A stretch of 64,000 nucleotides of DNA, from assembly GCA_017515285.1 (NCBI GenBank), contig JAFWGN010000002.1:1-64000 (forward strand). Reading direction: 5' to 3'. The stretch is from Candidatus Saccharimonadota bacterium. GTDB lineage: Bacteria > Patescibacteriota > Saccharimonadia > Saccharimonadales > Saccharimonadaceae. Positions within the stretch are counted from its first letter, which is position 1; the number at the start of each line of letters is the position of its first letter. A program made the translations under genes and the position numbers. A model generated the notes under the pieces. That model was not told the DNA's origin. It searched no databases and was given only the letters and a program-made list of their open reading frames with translations. Of this stretch, positions 35,032 to 43,784 are shown in pieces.

Positions 35032-37643
35032 AATCCCATTATATCACATTCAAGGTTCGCCAGAGTTTCCTCATTGGCGACAAAATAAGTACGGGTCGAG
35101 GGGTCGTAGCTCGCGAGGTAGGTCAGGACCTCAATCGTTTCTTCGGCGGCGATAACTTCGTCCTTGGTGAGGCCGGAAAAGCGAGCAAGGACGCCTTCGC
35201 GGGAGTTGTCGAGGGGGTTTTCCGTGTAGTAGTCTTCGAGAAAACTGGTTACGGCGGACTTCGTGGTTAGACCGGCGGATTCTTTCCAGCGGTCGCGAAT
35301 GATGTATTCTTCGCTCACTTCCAAGGCTTCGCGGTAGGGGTTTGAGTCGGAGAGGACACCGGCTTGACCGGAAATCCAAGGCATATTTTCCGCTTCGGTG
35401 AGGCCGTCCATGAATTGACCGAGGTCGGTAATTTCGACAATGCGAGAAATGAGCGTGGAAGGAGTGTTTTTGAGGATGGTGAGGGCGGTAGCGTCGGGAA
35501 CACCGAGCGGGGCGACGCGTTGGTTGGGGATGAGTGCGACTTTGCCGAGGGTTGACTTCGGGTTGATGATGTCGCGGCCGTCGGGGGTGGTTCCCGAAAA
35601 GGCATCCGGAATGAGCTCGAGCACCTTGGCGCGGAGTTCTTCGTCCGTGAGCTTAATTAAAGACTCGTTGACCGGGTCGATGTTGATGCGGTTGCCGGCG
35701 GCGTCGCAAACGGCGTCAATGGAGTTTTGAATTGGACAAGTGCCGAGGCTTTGCATTAAATTGGTTTCGGCAACGGCGGAAGCGGACGGTAAGAGGCTCG
35801 ACACAGAGCTCGTAAAAATTGAGCCGAGGTTTTTCACGGTCGTTCCGACGCCGGAGCTGGTCGCGAGAGGAATGAGACTATAAACGATTGAGCCGAGAAA
35901 AGTGTAGCGGGAGGAAGCGTCGAATGCGCTTTTGGTGCGGCGTTCGGTTTCTGCTTCGCTTGCCAAAACCTCGTTTTTGACGCGGGTGTAGGCGGCGAGG
36001 GATTCTTTCGAGGCGGCGACCCCGCCACCGGTTTGAAAATTGCCACCGAGATACTTGTTGGCGCCGCTGGCTAGAGCGTTGAAATAGTCCGGCCCGGTCC
36101 ATTCGGTCGCGACGTTTTTAGCAACATTTTTGAAAACTGGGGTGAGGATTTGGGGGACGATGAAGGACGTGATTGAGGCGACGGTAACGCCGAGGGCGAG
36201 GCGGGAGACGAGTTTCGTGGCGATATGGAAAACTTTGACGCCTTGGCCTAGGACCGGAACGAACTCGAGAATCGTCGTCGCGAAGTTGGCCGAGGCGACG
36301 CCCATTTTGACGTAGGAACAGGCTTCGAAAGCCTTGGCGGTGAAGTTCAAATCACCGCTTAAAGTTCCGAGACTCGACATTAAAGTTTCGAAGCTGACGT
36401 TTTTAATGCTTTCGTCGCCCTCCGGGACGGGGGTGCCGGAGAAAAGTTCGGCGCTCAAAACGGACTCCATCGGCGCTTTTCCGGTCTCAGGATCGACGGT
36501 CATGAGGAGTTTATTGTATTCGTTCATCGGAGTACCGTCGTTTTTGTTAACCTGGGCGCCTTGGACCGCTTCGAGATAGCCGGTTGCGAGATTTAGGTAT
36601 TGTAAGGATTGCTGGGCGGCCATGTAGGTTTGAAGAGTGGCCATTATCTCGACGCCCGCACAACCGGCGGTGGCGGCAAGTTTGGTGGCGGTGGTGATTT
36701 TTGAGTTGAGAATGTCGGAGACGCGTTCGACGGTGGTTGCGCCGGAGAAGGAACTCGCATCCACAGAGCCGGCGTTAGTCTCGGTGACCCTGTTCCCGTC
36801 CGCGTCGGTGGAGGCGTATGATGCGAAGTCGGAAATCCCGCCGTCCGAGACGTTCGACTTTCCGGAGGCGATTTTGCGCCAGGCTTCATCGACATTGGAG
36901 ACGGAGGCGGTAATCCAAGAATTAAAGCGAGTGCGTCTTATCGCGAGACGCGCTTCGGTTAAATCTTCCAACGAATCGTACCAACCGGCGTTTCCACCGC
37001 GCCAGGTTTTTGAGGCTTTTACATATTGGTCTTTGAAATCGGCGCGCTTTAAGGCGTCTTCGACGGAAAGGGGGGTGCCGGTGGGAATAATGCTCGGGTT
37101 GTTGAGGGCTTTGGCGATTGGGCTGTTAAGGCCGTTGGCGACTTCCGCAGGTATATTGTCGCTATTGTGGGTATAAGTCGCGGGGGCGAGGGCTTTCGGG
37201 ACGACGGCGCGCCAATCACCGCTAGAATCGCGATAGACCAGGGCGGTGGCGGGGCCGGATTCAGTATCGAAATCGACCGGATAGATTTCGGAATCTTTGA
37301 AGGCGGTGCGTTGGTTTTCGGAAAGGCCAAAATAAGTTCCGGTAGAGGCAAGTTGAGTGTCGAGAAGTGAGTCCGAACGAAGAATGGAAGCGACGCCGGC
37401 GCCGTTGTATTCTTCGATGAAGCGATTAACAAGAGCGAAAGGCATGAACGATTGGGAGACGAAAATGAGACAGACCGTGGTGATGATTAGGGCGACGATG
37501 ACGAGGAGCGGGGAGTGCTTCTTCGTGAAGCTCCAGAAACCTTTACCGCCGTTCCTTTTGGCCGTTATCGGAATCTCGGGTTTGGCGGAGACGTTTGAAA
37601 CGAAGGTTTCTCTTGCGCGAGCTTCAACAATTTCGTTGGACAT
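34905..37643 (-). CDS. Large membrane-associated protein of unknown function
   Basis: 912 residues. A membrane segment at about 46-68 (LLVIVALIITTVCLIFVSQS) is followed by a long, mainly helical extracytoplasmic or multipass region. Further hydrophobic segments lie at about 470-530 and 630-650. Cysteines are few, and there is an acidic region near the end. No domain is recognised; the type is common in CPR genomes. TATAAT lies 8 nt before the ATG. The last 42 codons overlap the P-type ATPase gene in another frame (127 bp), which suggests a lost stop codon. Confidence 0.65.
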   Translation of the reverse strand: MSNEIVEARARETFVSNVSAKPEIPITAKRNGGKGFWSFTKKHSPLLVIVALIITTVCLIFVSQSFMPFALVNRFIEEYNGAGVASILRSDSLLDTQLASTGTYFGLSENQRTAFKDSEIYPVDFDTESGPATALVYRDSSGDWRAVVPKALAPATYTHNSDNIPAEVANGLNSPIAKALNNPSIIPTGTPLSVEDALKRADFKDQYVKASKTWRGGNAGWYDSLEDLTEARLAIRRTRFNSWITASVSNVDEAWRKIASGKSNVSDGGISDFASYASTDADGNRVTETNAGSVDASSFSGATTVERVSDILNSKITTATKLAATAGCAGVEIMATLQTYMAAQQSLQYLNLATGYLEAVQGAQVNKNDGTPMNEYNKLLMTVDPETGKAPMESVLSAELFSGTPVPEGDESIKNVSFETLMSSLGTLSGDLNFTAKAFEACSYVKMGVASANFATTILEFVPVLGQGVKVFHIATKLVSRLALGVTVASITSFIVPQILTPVFKNVAKNVATEWTGPDYFNALASGANKYLGGNFQTGGGVAASKESLAAYTRVKNEVLASEAETERRTKSAFDASSRYTFLGSIVYSLIPLATSSGVGTTVKNLGSIFTSSVSSLLPSASAVAETNLMQSLGTCPIQNSIDAVCDAAGNRINIDPVNESLIKLTDEELRAKVLELIPDAFSGTTPDGRDIINPKSTLGKVALIPNQRVAPLGVPDATALTILKNTPSTLISRIVEITDLGQFMDGLTEAENMPWISGQAGVLSDSNPYREALEVSEEYIIRDRWKESAGLTTKSAVTSFLEDYYTENPLDNSREGVLARFSGLTKDEVIAAEETIEVLTYLASYDPSTRTYFVANEETLANLECDIMGLCFIITAPSKMPSPTFELTPTLASLPKKSSVAVLNMAPTFSI

Positions 37644-37664
37644 ACATATATATTATAATAAATA

Positions 37665-39437
37665 TTACTTGGATTTTCCAGTATTTGGAGCTTTGGGGAT
37701 GACGGGGAGCGTCGCGGTTAGAGTTGAAACGCAAGTCGAACTACTGCGGAAGCCGGAATCCGAGACCGGAGCGAGGCAGATGACATTTTCTCTATTTAAG
37801 TCAAGGTCAGTAATTTCGAAGGAGGTTTCCTCGGTGTAGCCTAAAACAACGTCGTCTATGGCAATAAAAGTCATGACGCCGTCGGTCGAGAAGCTGACGC
37901 GGACGGAAGAGTCGGAAGTTTTAGTCAAAGCCAAATTAGAGAGTGTCGCGAAGGAAGGAGCGGGGAGGGTGGTCGAAGTGTAGATTGCGCCCGGGTCGCG
38001 AGAGATGATTTCGGTTTCAATGTCGCCGAAAGCCGAAGCGAGGTCGTTCGTATAGACACCGCCATTAGTGCGGGTGGCAAGTTCGGAATAAGAGTCGGCG
38101 TATTCCGGAATGGTTAGAATATAGAAGTTGACGGGGTCGATGTTTTCGGAGAGTTCGACGACTTCGTCGAGGGTGATTCCGTCGCGGTCGGGATTGTGGT
38201 AGTTGGCGTCGGTTAAGACGACGAGCGACTTGTTGGCGCCGATTTCCCAGTTCAGGCGGCGCATGATGGAATAGGACGCAGAGAGGAGGGATTCGGGGGT
38301 GTCGCCACCACCATCGACGGTGATGTTGCTGATTAAAGAGGCGACGTTTGATTCGGAACAGGTTTCAAAATTGCAGAGTTCGGTCGGTTTTGAGTCTTCG
38401 AGGTCGCCATAAGTATAAAGTGCGACCTTGCCACCGCGGAGTAGAGTGGTGCGAGCGGTGCGAATCGCCTCGTCCTTAAACTGGGCAAGAAGCGGACCCA
38501 TGGAGCCGGTGTTGTCGAAAAGAATGGCGACGTTTTGGCTCGGGCGGGAATAGGTGGCCGGGCGGACCATATTGTAAACGTCTTGGATGGCGCGGGCGTA
38601 AGTTCCTTGCTCATTATAAGACGCGTGGCCATAAACGAGGTTGTCGAGGTCGATATAAGCGCTACAAATTACGTCGTGGAATTGACAGTAGGCTTTTAGT
38701 TTTCCGCTGTAATCGCTTGAGGGTTGATAGGGCTTGTAGCCGCCGAGAATCCCTTGGTAGGCATAGCAGTCGGGGACATAGGCGCGATATTCGGAGAGTT
38801 TTTCGTTGCGACAAGCGGCGGTGGTGTTGGCGAGGTATTCGTATTTCCCTTCCGGGAGATAGAGCTTCGGGTCACCAAAAGTTAAAGCCGCGAAAATCCA
38901 GTTTGGTTCGGCGAGTTGAAGGGTGCGAGAAACAACTTGCGCGCCTTGAGAATAGCCGGCGAGAACGACCTTCGTGTTCGGGCAGGCGCCTCTTAAAGTA
39001 AAGAGATAGGTAGTGGCCTCGGCGGCGCCTTCCTCGACGGATTCGCCGTAAGTGCCGACTTCACCACCAGAGAGGAGTGCGCCGATTGAGGTGTCGAAGC
39101 GCTCCCATGAAGAGATGCCGATGCCGGGCGCAGGGTAGGAGTGTCCGCCCCAGGCTTTGGGGAGAGAACCGAGTTCGTAAAAACTATAAGTGAAACCTCC
39201 GGCGGCGAAAACTTGGTTGACGGCGGCTTTGAAAGGCTTAAAATCACGGTCGGAGTTAACTTCGGAGCCAGAGCCGCGAGCGAAGACGAACTTAAAATCC
39301 GTGCAGGTTAGAGCCGCGCGTTCCTCGGCGGAGACAACGGCGCTCACTGGCGAGACGGGGACGATACTTACGAGCGCGAGGACGAGTGCGGTGATGAGAT
39401 ATTTTAAGTTAAGGTTTTTTTGGTATAAAAAAGACAT
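37665..39437 (-). CDS. Secreted cutinase-like esterase fused to a vWA domain
   Basis: 590 residues from the ATG at 39437, which follows AAGGAG. A signal peptide ends near residue 34. The cutinase domain (about 45-290) has FVFARGSGSE, the nucleophile elbow GYSQG (Ser163), and probable Asp255 and His271 in the HDVIC...YGHASY context. The vWA domain (about 301-480) has the MIDAS start DNTGSMG. A beta-sandwich-like region and the tail PKAPNTGKSK follow. Cutinases hydrolyse lipid esters, and mycobacterial relatives act on envelope lipids. An attack on or binding to a mycolic-acid-bearing actinobacterial host is inference. Confidence 0.85.
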   Translation of the reverse strand: MSFLYQKNLNLKYLITALVLALVSIVPVSPVSAVVSAEERAALTCTDFKFVFARGSGSEVNSDRDFKPFKAAVNQVFAAGGFTYSFYELGSLPKAWGGHSYPAPGIGISSWERFDTSIGALLSGGEVGTYGESVEEGAAEATTYLFTLRGACPNTKVVLAGYSQGAQVVSRTLQLAEPNWIFAALTFGDPKLYLPEGKYEYLANTTAACRNEKLSEYRAYVPDCYAYQGILGGYKPYQPSSDYSGKLKAYCQFHDVICSAYIDLDNLVYGHASYNEQGTYARAIQDVYNMVRPATYSRPSQNVAILFDNTGSMGPLLAQFKDEAIRTARTTLLRGGKVALYTYGDLEDSKPTELCNFETCSESNVASLISNITVDGGGDTPESLLSASYSIMRRLNWEIGANKSLVVLTDANYHNPDRDGITLDEVVELSENIDPVNFYILTIPEYADSYSELATRTNGGVYTNDLASAFGDIETEIISRDPGAIYTSTTLPAPSFATLSNLALTKTSDSSVRVSFSTDGVMTFIAIDDVVLGYTEETSFEITDLDLNRENVICLAPVSDSGFRSSSTCVSTLTATLPVIPKAPNTGKSK

Positions 39438-39507
39438 ATTCTCTCCTTGTTTTCTCAAGATTACCTTAAATAATCAGAAAACTCAAGCAACAGCATTTTT
39501 GGTGTGG

Positions 39508-39513
39508 TATAAT
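39508..39513 (+). promoter_or_regulatory. -10 of the dCMP deaminase gene (leaderless)
   Basis: TGTGGTATAAT with the hexamer ending 6 nt before the ATG at 39520. Confidence 0.6.
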
Positions 39514-39519
39514 GAGGGT

Positions 39520-40053
39520 ATGAATTGGGATGAATACTTTATGGGGATTGCGGAGGAGGTCGCGAAAAAGTCAAAAGACCCTTCTTCGAAAAATGGGTGC
39601 GTGATTATTGATGAGCGGAAACGACCGGTGTCGTTTGGCTATAACGGGACGATTCAAGGAGCGGACGAGTCAAAAATGACCTTGAGCGAGCGGCCGATGA
39701 AATATTATTTTTCGATTCACTCGGAGATGAACGCAGTCTTGTTTGCGGGGCGAGATTTGACCGGCTATACGCTTTATAATACGATTGCGACTTGCGAGAA
39801 CTGCTTAAAATACTGTTTACAGGCGGGGATTAAACGGTTTGTTTATAAAGAACTCCGCGTCCATTCACATTCTTCCGACCGCGCGCGGTCAATGACAAAC
39901 ATCGACACGGACGAAGCCGTGATTCGGTTGCTCGCGGCGTGTCCCGACGTCGAGACGTTAAACATTACGAATGGAAAAACTTATACTGAAGATATACTCT
40001 CGCAATACGAGCCGGGGTCGCCCGAGCGAGAGAGACTTCTGTGTTGGGTGTAG
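39520..40053 (+). CDS. Deoxycytidylate (dCMP) deaminase-like enzyme
   Basis: 177 residues from the ATG at 39520. The zinc site is HSEMNAV with TCENCLKYC, the C[H]xE..CxxC layout of the cytidine deaminase fold. MNWDEYFMGIAEEVAKKSKDP is typical of the dCMP deaminase/ComEB branch. It would convert dCMP to dUMP for ThyA. A longer upstream frame is ignored because it lacks start signals. It is convergent with ung, 7 bp away. Confidence 0.88.
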   Translation: MNWDEYFMGIAEEVAKKSKDPSSKNGCVIIDERKRPVSFGYNGTIQGADESKMTLSERPMKYYFSIHSEMNAVLFAGRDLTGYTLYNTIATCENCLKYCLQAGIKRFVYKELRVHSHSSDRARSMTNIDTDEAVIRLLAACPDVETLNITNGKTYTEDILSQYEPGSPERERLLCWV

Positions 40054-40060
40054 GGGAGTA

Positions 40061-40771
40061 TTACCAGACGATTGGGGATAAATCGTGTTCGATGAGAAAA
40101 TCGTTGGATTTGGAGAAGGGACGGGAGCCAAAGAAGCCGGCGTAGGCCGAGAGGGGAGACGGGTGGGCAGATTCGAGGATTAAGTGCTTTTTCTCGTCGA
40201 TTAGGGGTCTTTTGCTACGCGCATCGCGACCCCAGAGGATGAAGACGAGAGAGGGGCGAGTGGCGCTTAAATATTTTATTGCGTTTTCGGTAAAAGTTTC
40301 CCAACCGTGCCCGCGGTGCGAGCCGGCAAAATGCGCCTCGACGGTCAGGACGTTGTTTAAGAGTAGGACGCCTTGCTCCGCCCAACCGGACAAGTCGCCG
40401 GACGGATTTTGGTGGCGGTATTCCTCCGGGTTGAGGTTTAGCGAAGGGTTCATCGTCTTCAAATCAAGATAAACTTGCTTCAAATCGGAGTCGATTTCCT
40501 TGTAAATGTTTACGAGCGAAGGCGGAATCGGCTCGGAACTCGGGACGGAAAAGGCGAGGCCCATGGCGGCGCCGGGGGTGTGGTAGGGGTCTTGGCCCAA
40601 AATGACAACCTTGACGTTATTAAGGTCGGTCGAGAAGGCGCGGAAGACCTCGCTCTTTTTTGGAAAAATGGTTTTTGTCGCGTATTCGCTTTTTAGGAAT
40701 TTCGATAGTTTATGAAAATAGGGTTCGTTAAACTCTCTAGCTAGGAACGTTTTCCAGGAATCATGCATCAT
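40061..40771 (-). CDS. ung: Uracil-DNA glycosylase
   Basis: 236 residues. Family-1 UDG motifs: VVILGQDPYHTPGAAMGLAFS with the catalytic Asp, LLLNNVLTVE, and SAHPSPLSAYAGFFG. It removes uracil from DNA. It lies 27 bp after the bactofilin-like gene and probably shares its transcript. The start may be this ATG or the next codon. Confidence 0.96.
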   Translation of the reverse strand: MMHDSWKTFLAREFNEPYFHKLSKFLKSEYATKTIFPKKSEVFRAFSTDLNNVKVVILGQDPYHTPGAAMGLAFSVPSSEPIPPSLVNIYKEIDSDLKQVYLDLKTMNPSLNLNPEEYRHQNPSGDLSGWAEQGVLLLNNVLTVEAHFAGSHRGHGWETFTENAIKYLSATRPSLVFILWGRDARSKRPLIDEKKHLILESAHPSPLSAYAGFFGSRPFSKSNDFLIEHDLSPIVW

Positions 40772-40798
40772 GCGCTCGCTTGACTATCGCCCCGCTCG

Positions 40799-41884
40799 CT
40801 ACCTTCTGAACGTCTTTTTAATTAGATAGCCGAAGCCGAAGCAAACCGAAAGAGCGCCAATGAAACCGCCAACGACGGGGAGCAATCCGAGAAGCTCGAT
40901 GAAAACAACCCCAATGGTGAATTTGAGAAAGATGTGCATTTTTTCTTGCTTGAAAACGTTTTTCGCAAGGAGGTTGCCGAGGACGCCACCGGTAACGCTA
41001 GTCGAGAAGTAGATGAAGAGGCCGTAGAAGACGAGGCCGATGACCCCGAGGGGGAGTCCGATGAAAGTAATCATCGTGAAGATGGCGGCGAGGGGGACGC
41101 CAAGGAGAAGGCCAAGGCCGAGCGCCAAATCTTTCCAGGAATCTTTAGCCTTAAATTCGTCGAGGAGGCGTTTCGAGAATTTACCGGCGATAGCGACAAA
41201 GACGATAGTTACGAGTAAGCGACCGAGAAGGAAGACGAATTTCGTGGAAAGGCTTTCGTTAGAGGAGATTTCGTTCGACGTTCCGACGTAGGTTTCGGTC
41301 TTACCGGTCGAAAGGTTTTCGAGGCCGGTGATGACGGCGTTGTCATTGTATTTGAGCGTGCCGGAGACGCTTGACTTACCCTTGATGACGATGTTTGAAG
41401 CGGTAAGGTTGAGGTCGCCGTCGATGGTAACGTTTTCGAGGACGACGCGGTCGGCACCGACGAAGGCGTTACCGTAGAGGTTGGCCTTTAAGAGGACGGC
41501 GCTCGCGGCGGCGTAGAGGTCGCGGCCGATGATGGCATCTTCGCCGATTTCGACGGCGTTACCGGCGATGAATAAATCTTTTTTGATTTCTCCGTTGACT
41601 TTGAGGGAGTTTCCGGCAAAGGCACCGTATTCAGCAGAACCGGTAAAATCGATGAGGTTGCCGGCGACAAAATGGATTCCGTCGATTTGGTCATTCGAGG
41701 CGACGCTATTTCCGGCGAGAAAGAAAGAGTGCGGGACGGATTCTTCCGATTCGACTTGGTCTCCAGAGGCGACGTAACCGTCAGCGGAAGCGTGCGCCGG
41801 GGAAATTGCAGAGGCGAGACTTAACGTAAACGCGGAAGCAACGCCTAAAATTATTTCCGAAAAAATTTTTAGTTTTTTAGCCAT
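40799..41884 (-). CDS. Membrane protein with bactofilin-like (polymer-forming) repeats
   Basis: 361 residues. A signal-like N-terminus ends in SPAHAS. A beta-helical repeat region (about 60-190) has regular VAGN/IAGN/AAAS steps as in bactofilin-type proteins (GAFAGNSLKVNGEIKKDLFI). About four membrane segments make up the C-terminal third. The repeats would lie outside the membrane. AAGGAG precedes the ATG. Confidence 0.8.
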   Translation of the reverse strand: MAKKLKIFSEIILGVASAFTLSLASAISPAHASADGYVASGDQVESEESVPHSFFLAGNSVASNDQIDGIHFVAGNLIDFTGSAEYGAFAGNSLKVNGEIKKDLFIAGNAVEIGEDAIIGRDLYAAASAVLLKANLYGNAFVGADRVVLENVTIDGDLNLTASNIVIKGKSSVSGTLKYNDNAVITGLENLSTGKTETYVGTSNEISSNESLSTKFVFLLGRLLVTIVFVAIAGKFSKRLLDEFKAKDSWKDLALGLGLLLGVPLAAIFTMITFIGLPLGVIGLVFYGLFIYFSTSVTGGVLGNLLAKNVFKQEKMHIFLKFTIGVVFIELLGLLPVVGGFIGALSVCFGFGYLIKKTFRR

Positions 41885-41934
41885 AATACTCCTTACTCCA
41901 CATATTATATATTATGCAACTAAAATTGTTAAGG

Positions 41935-43359
41935 CTATTTTAATTTATTTTTCAAGATTTCCGAAACGGCGGCGGGGTTAGCCTTGCCCTTCGATTCCTT
42001 CATTACTTGACCTACGAGGAAGCCGAGAACCTTCACTTCGCCGGCTTTATAATCGTCTTGGGCCTTTTTCGTCGCGGGGTTCGCGAGAACGGCGTCCACG
42101 ATTTTTTCGAGGGCGGCGGAATCGTTTTCTTGGATTAAATTCAACTCCTTGGCGAGGTCTTTAGCGGATTTCCCGGAGTGTTTGGTTTCGAAAAGTTTGA
42201 TAAAGACTTCCTTTGCGGCGGTCGAGGAGAGCTGGTTTTTCGCTTTCATTTCGGCGAGCTCGGAAAGTTGGTAGGCTTCGGGGAGTTTGTCGTTTAGTAA
42301 GCTCTGGTTTTCTTCGGCGAGAAGAACGGAGGCAAAGAGGTTCGCAACGTAATCGACCGGCTTTTTCTCGTTTTCGATGTCGGCGAGACGGGAGATGAGT
42401 TCAGGATAGTCGAGTAAGACCTCGAGCGTGTCGGTCGGAATCGTGTTTTTGAACCTCGCGCGGTAGTCGGCGGGAAGGGCGGGGCATTTTTCATATTCGG
42501 TCTTGATAAAATCCCTGGAAAGATTAAGTGGCGGGAGGTCGGGTTCGGGCATATAACGGTAATCTTGAGCTTCTTCTTTGCTCCTTTGGGCCGTAGTCTT
42601 TCCGGTGGCGTCGGACCAACCGCGGGTTTCTTGTTTAACTTTTTCGCCGGAGTCTAAAATCCTACTTTGGCGTTCGTATTCGTAGGCGACGGCGCGCTCG
42701 ATGCTTCTGAAACTATTGAGATTTTTGATTTCGGCGCGAGTGCCGAGTTCGGTTGCTTCGGGAAGTTTGAGGGAGATGTTGACGTCGAAACGCATATTGC
42801 CGTTATAGAGGTCGCCCTCGGTAACGCCGGCATAAACCATGTTGCGCCAGAGTTCTTTACAGTAGTCGCGGGCCTCTTCGGCGGAAGAGATGTCGGGCAT
42901 AGAAACGATTTCGAGGAGCGGGGTGTCAACGCGGTTCAAGTCAACGAGCGAGTAAGTATCAAAATGCGTCAATTTCCCGGCGTCGCCTTCGAGGTGGGCG
43001 TGTTCGATGCGGACTTTTTTGCCGGAGGGGAGTTCGATATAGCCCTCGCCCACAATGGGGTGGTAGAATTGGGTGATTTGGTAGCCCTTGGGTGAGTCGG
43101 GATAAAAGTAATGCTTACGATCAAAACGAGAGGTCGGGTTGATTTTTGCGTTCATGGCGGAGCCGGCGAGAATGGCGAGCTTGACCGCTTCGCCGTTCAG
43201 GCGCGGGAGCATCCCGGGGAGAGCGTAATCGACGGGGGAGACACAAGAATTTGGCTCTTTGCCGCGGGCGTCGTTATCGACTTCGGAGAAGAGTTTGGTT
43301 TTAGTTTTTAGTTGGACGTGACATTCGATGCCGATGGTGATGTCGTATTTTCTAGTCAT
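41935..43359 (-). CDS. gatB: Asp/Glu-tRNA amidotransferase subunit B
   Basis: 474 residues. The N-terminal core has IGIECHVQLKTKTKLFS, CVSPVDYALPGMLPRLN, RKHYFYPDSPKGYQITQ and MRFDVNISL; the C-terminal tail domain ends in VGQVMKESKGKANPAAV. With GatA and GatC it converts Glu-tRNA(Gln) and/or Asp-tRNA(Asn) to the amides. Its start touches the stop of the HEPN-like gene. Confidence 0.97.
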   Translation of the reverse strand: MTRKYDITIGIECHVQLKTKTKLFSEVDNDARGKEPNSCVSPVDYALPGMLPRLNGEAVKLAILAGSAMNAKINPTSRFDRKHYFYPDSPKGYQITQFYHPIVGEGYIELPSGKKVRIEHAHLEGDAGKLTHFDTYSLVDLNRVDTPLLEIVSMPDISSAEEARDYCKELWRNMVYAGVTEGDLYNGNMRFDVNISLKLPEATELGTRAEIKNLNSFRSIERAVAYEYERQSRILDSGEKVKQETRGWSDATGKTTAQRSKEEAQDYRYMPEPDLPPLNLSRDFIKTEYEKCPALPADYRARFKNTIPTDTLEVLLDYPELISRLADIENEKKPVDYVANLFASVLLAEENQSLLNDKLPEAYQLSELAEMKAKNQLSSTAAKEVFIKLFETKHSGKSAKDLAKELNLIQENDSAALEKIVDAVLANPATKKAQDDYKAGEVKVLGFLVGQVMKESKGKANPAAVSEILKNKLK

Positions 43360-43784
43360 TAGATGGCTCCTAAATCTTTTAAGGCGGTTTTATAGATGGT
43401 TAAAGCGTGGCGGGCTTGGTGGTATTCGAGGCGGAAGCCCGGCTCGTGAGCGATTTGGTTGCGGAGTTTATGAGCGTTCCAAACGGCGTTGAGTTGGGAA
43501 TATTTTTCTTTGCCACATTTTTTGAGGCGTTCGCCCATGGTTTTTCCGGAAACGCCCATCTCCATCATCGCCTTGTCGAGGAGCTTGTCGCCTTCGACGA
43601 CGACCATATTATAACTTTGGGGATTATCGCGGGAGAGGGAGTTTTCGATTGCGAGAAAGTCGGTTTGGTACTCGAGCTTGTTGAAAACGTGTTTATGCTT
43701 CCCTGTTAAAACGATGGCGACAAAAACGAGGACACCAACGACGGCGATGGACCCGAAAAGTGCGTAGAAACTAGCGTCGTTCAT
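43359..43784 (-). CDS. Membrane-anchored HEPN-like protein inside the gatCAB operon
   Basis: 141 residues. One N-terminal membrane segment (about 7-26, LFGSIAVVGVLVFVAIVL) precedes a four-helix-like domain. LRNQIAHEPG near residue 110 matches the R-x4-H motif (RNxxAH type) of HEPN domains. It is joined to gatB and gatA by stop/start contacts, so the three are co-translated. HEPN proteins are often RNases or nucleotide-transfer partners; activity here is unproven. Confidence 0.7.
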   Translation of the reverse strand: MNDASFYALFGSIAVVGVLVFVAIVLTGKHKHVFNKLEYQTDFLAIENSLSRDNPQSYNMVVVEGDKLLDKAMMEMGVSGKTMGERLKKCGKEKYSQLNAVWNAHKLRNQIAHEPGFRLEYHQARHALTIYKTALKDLGAI

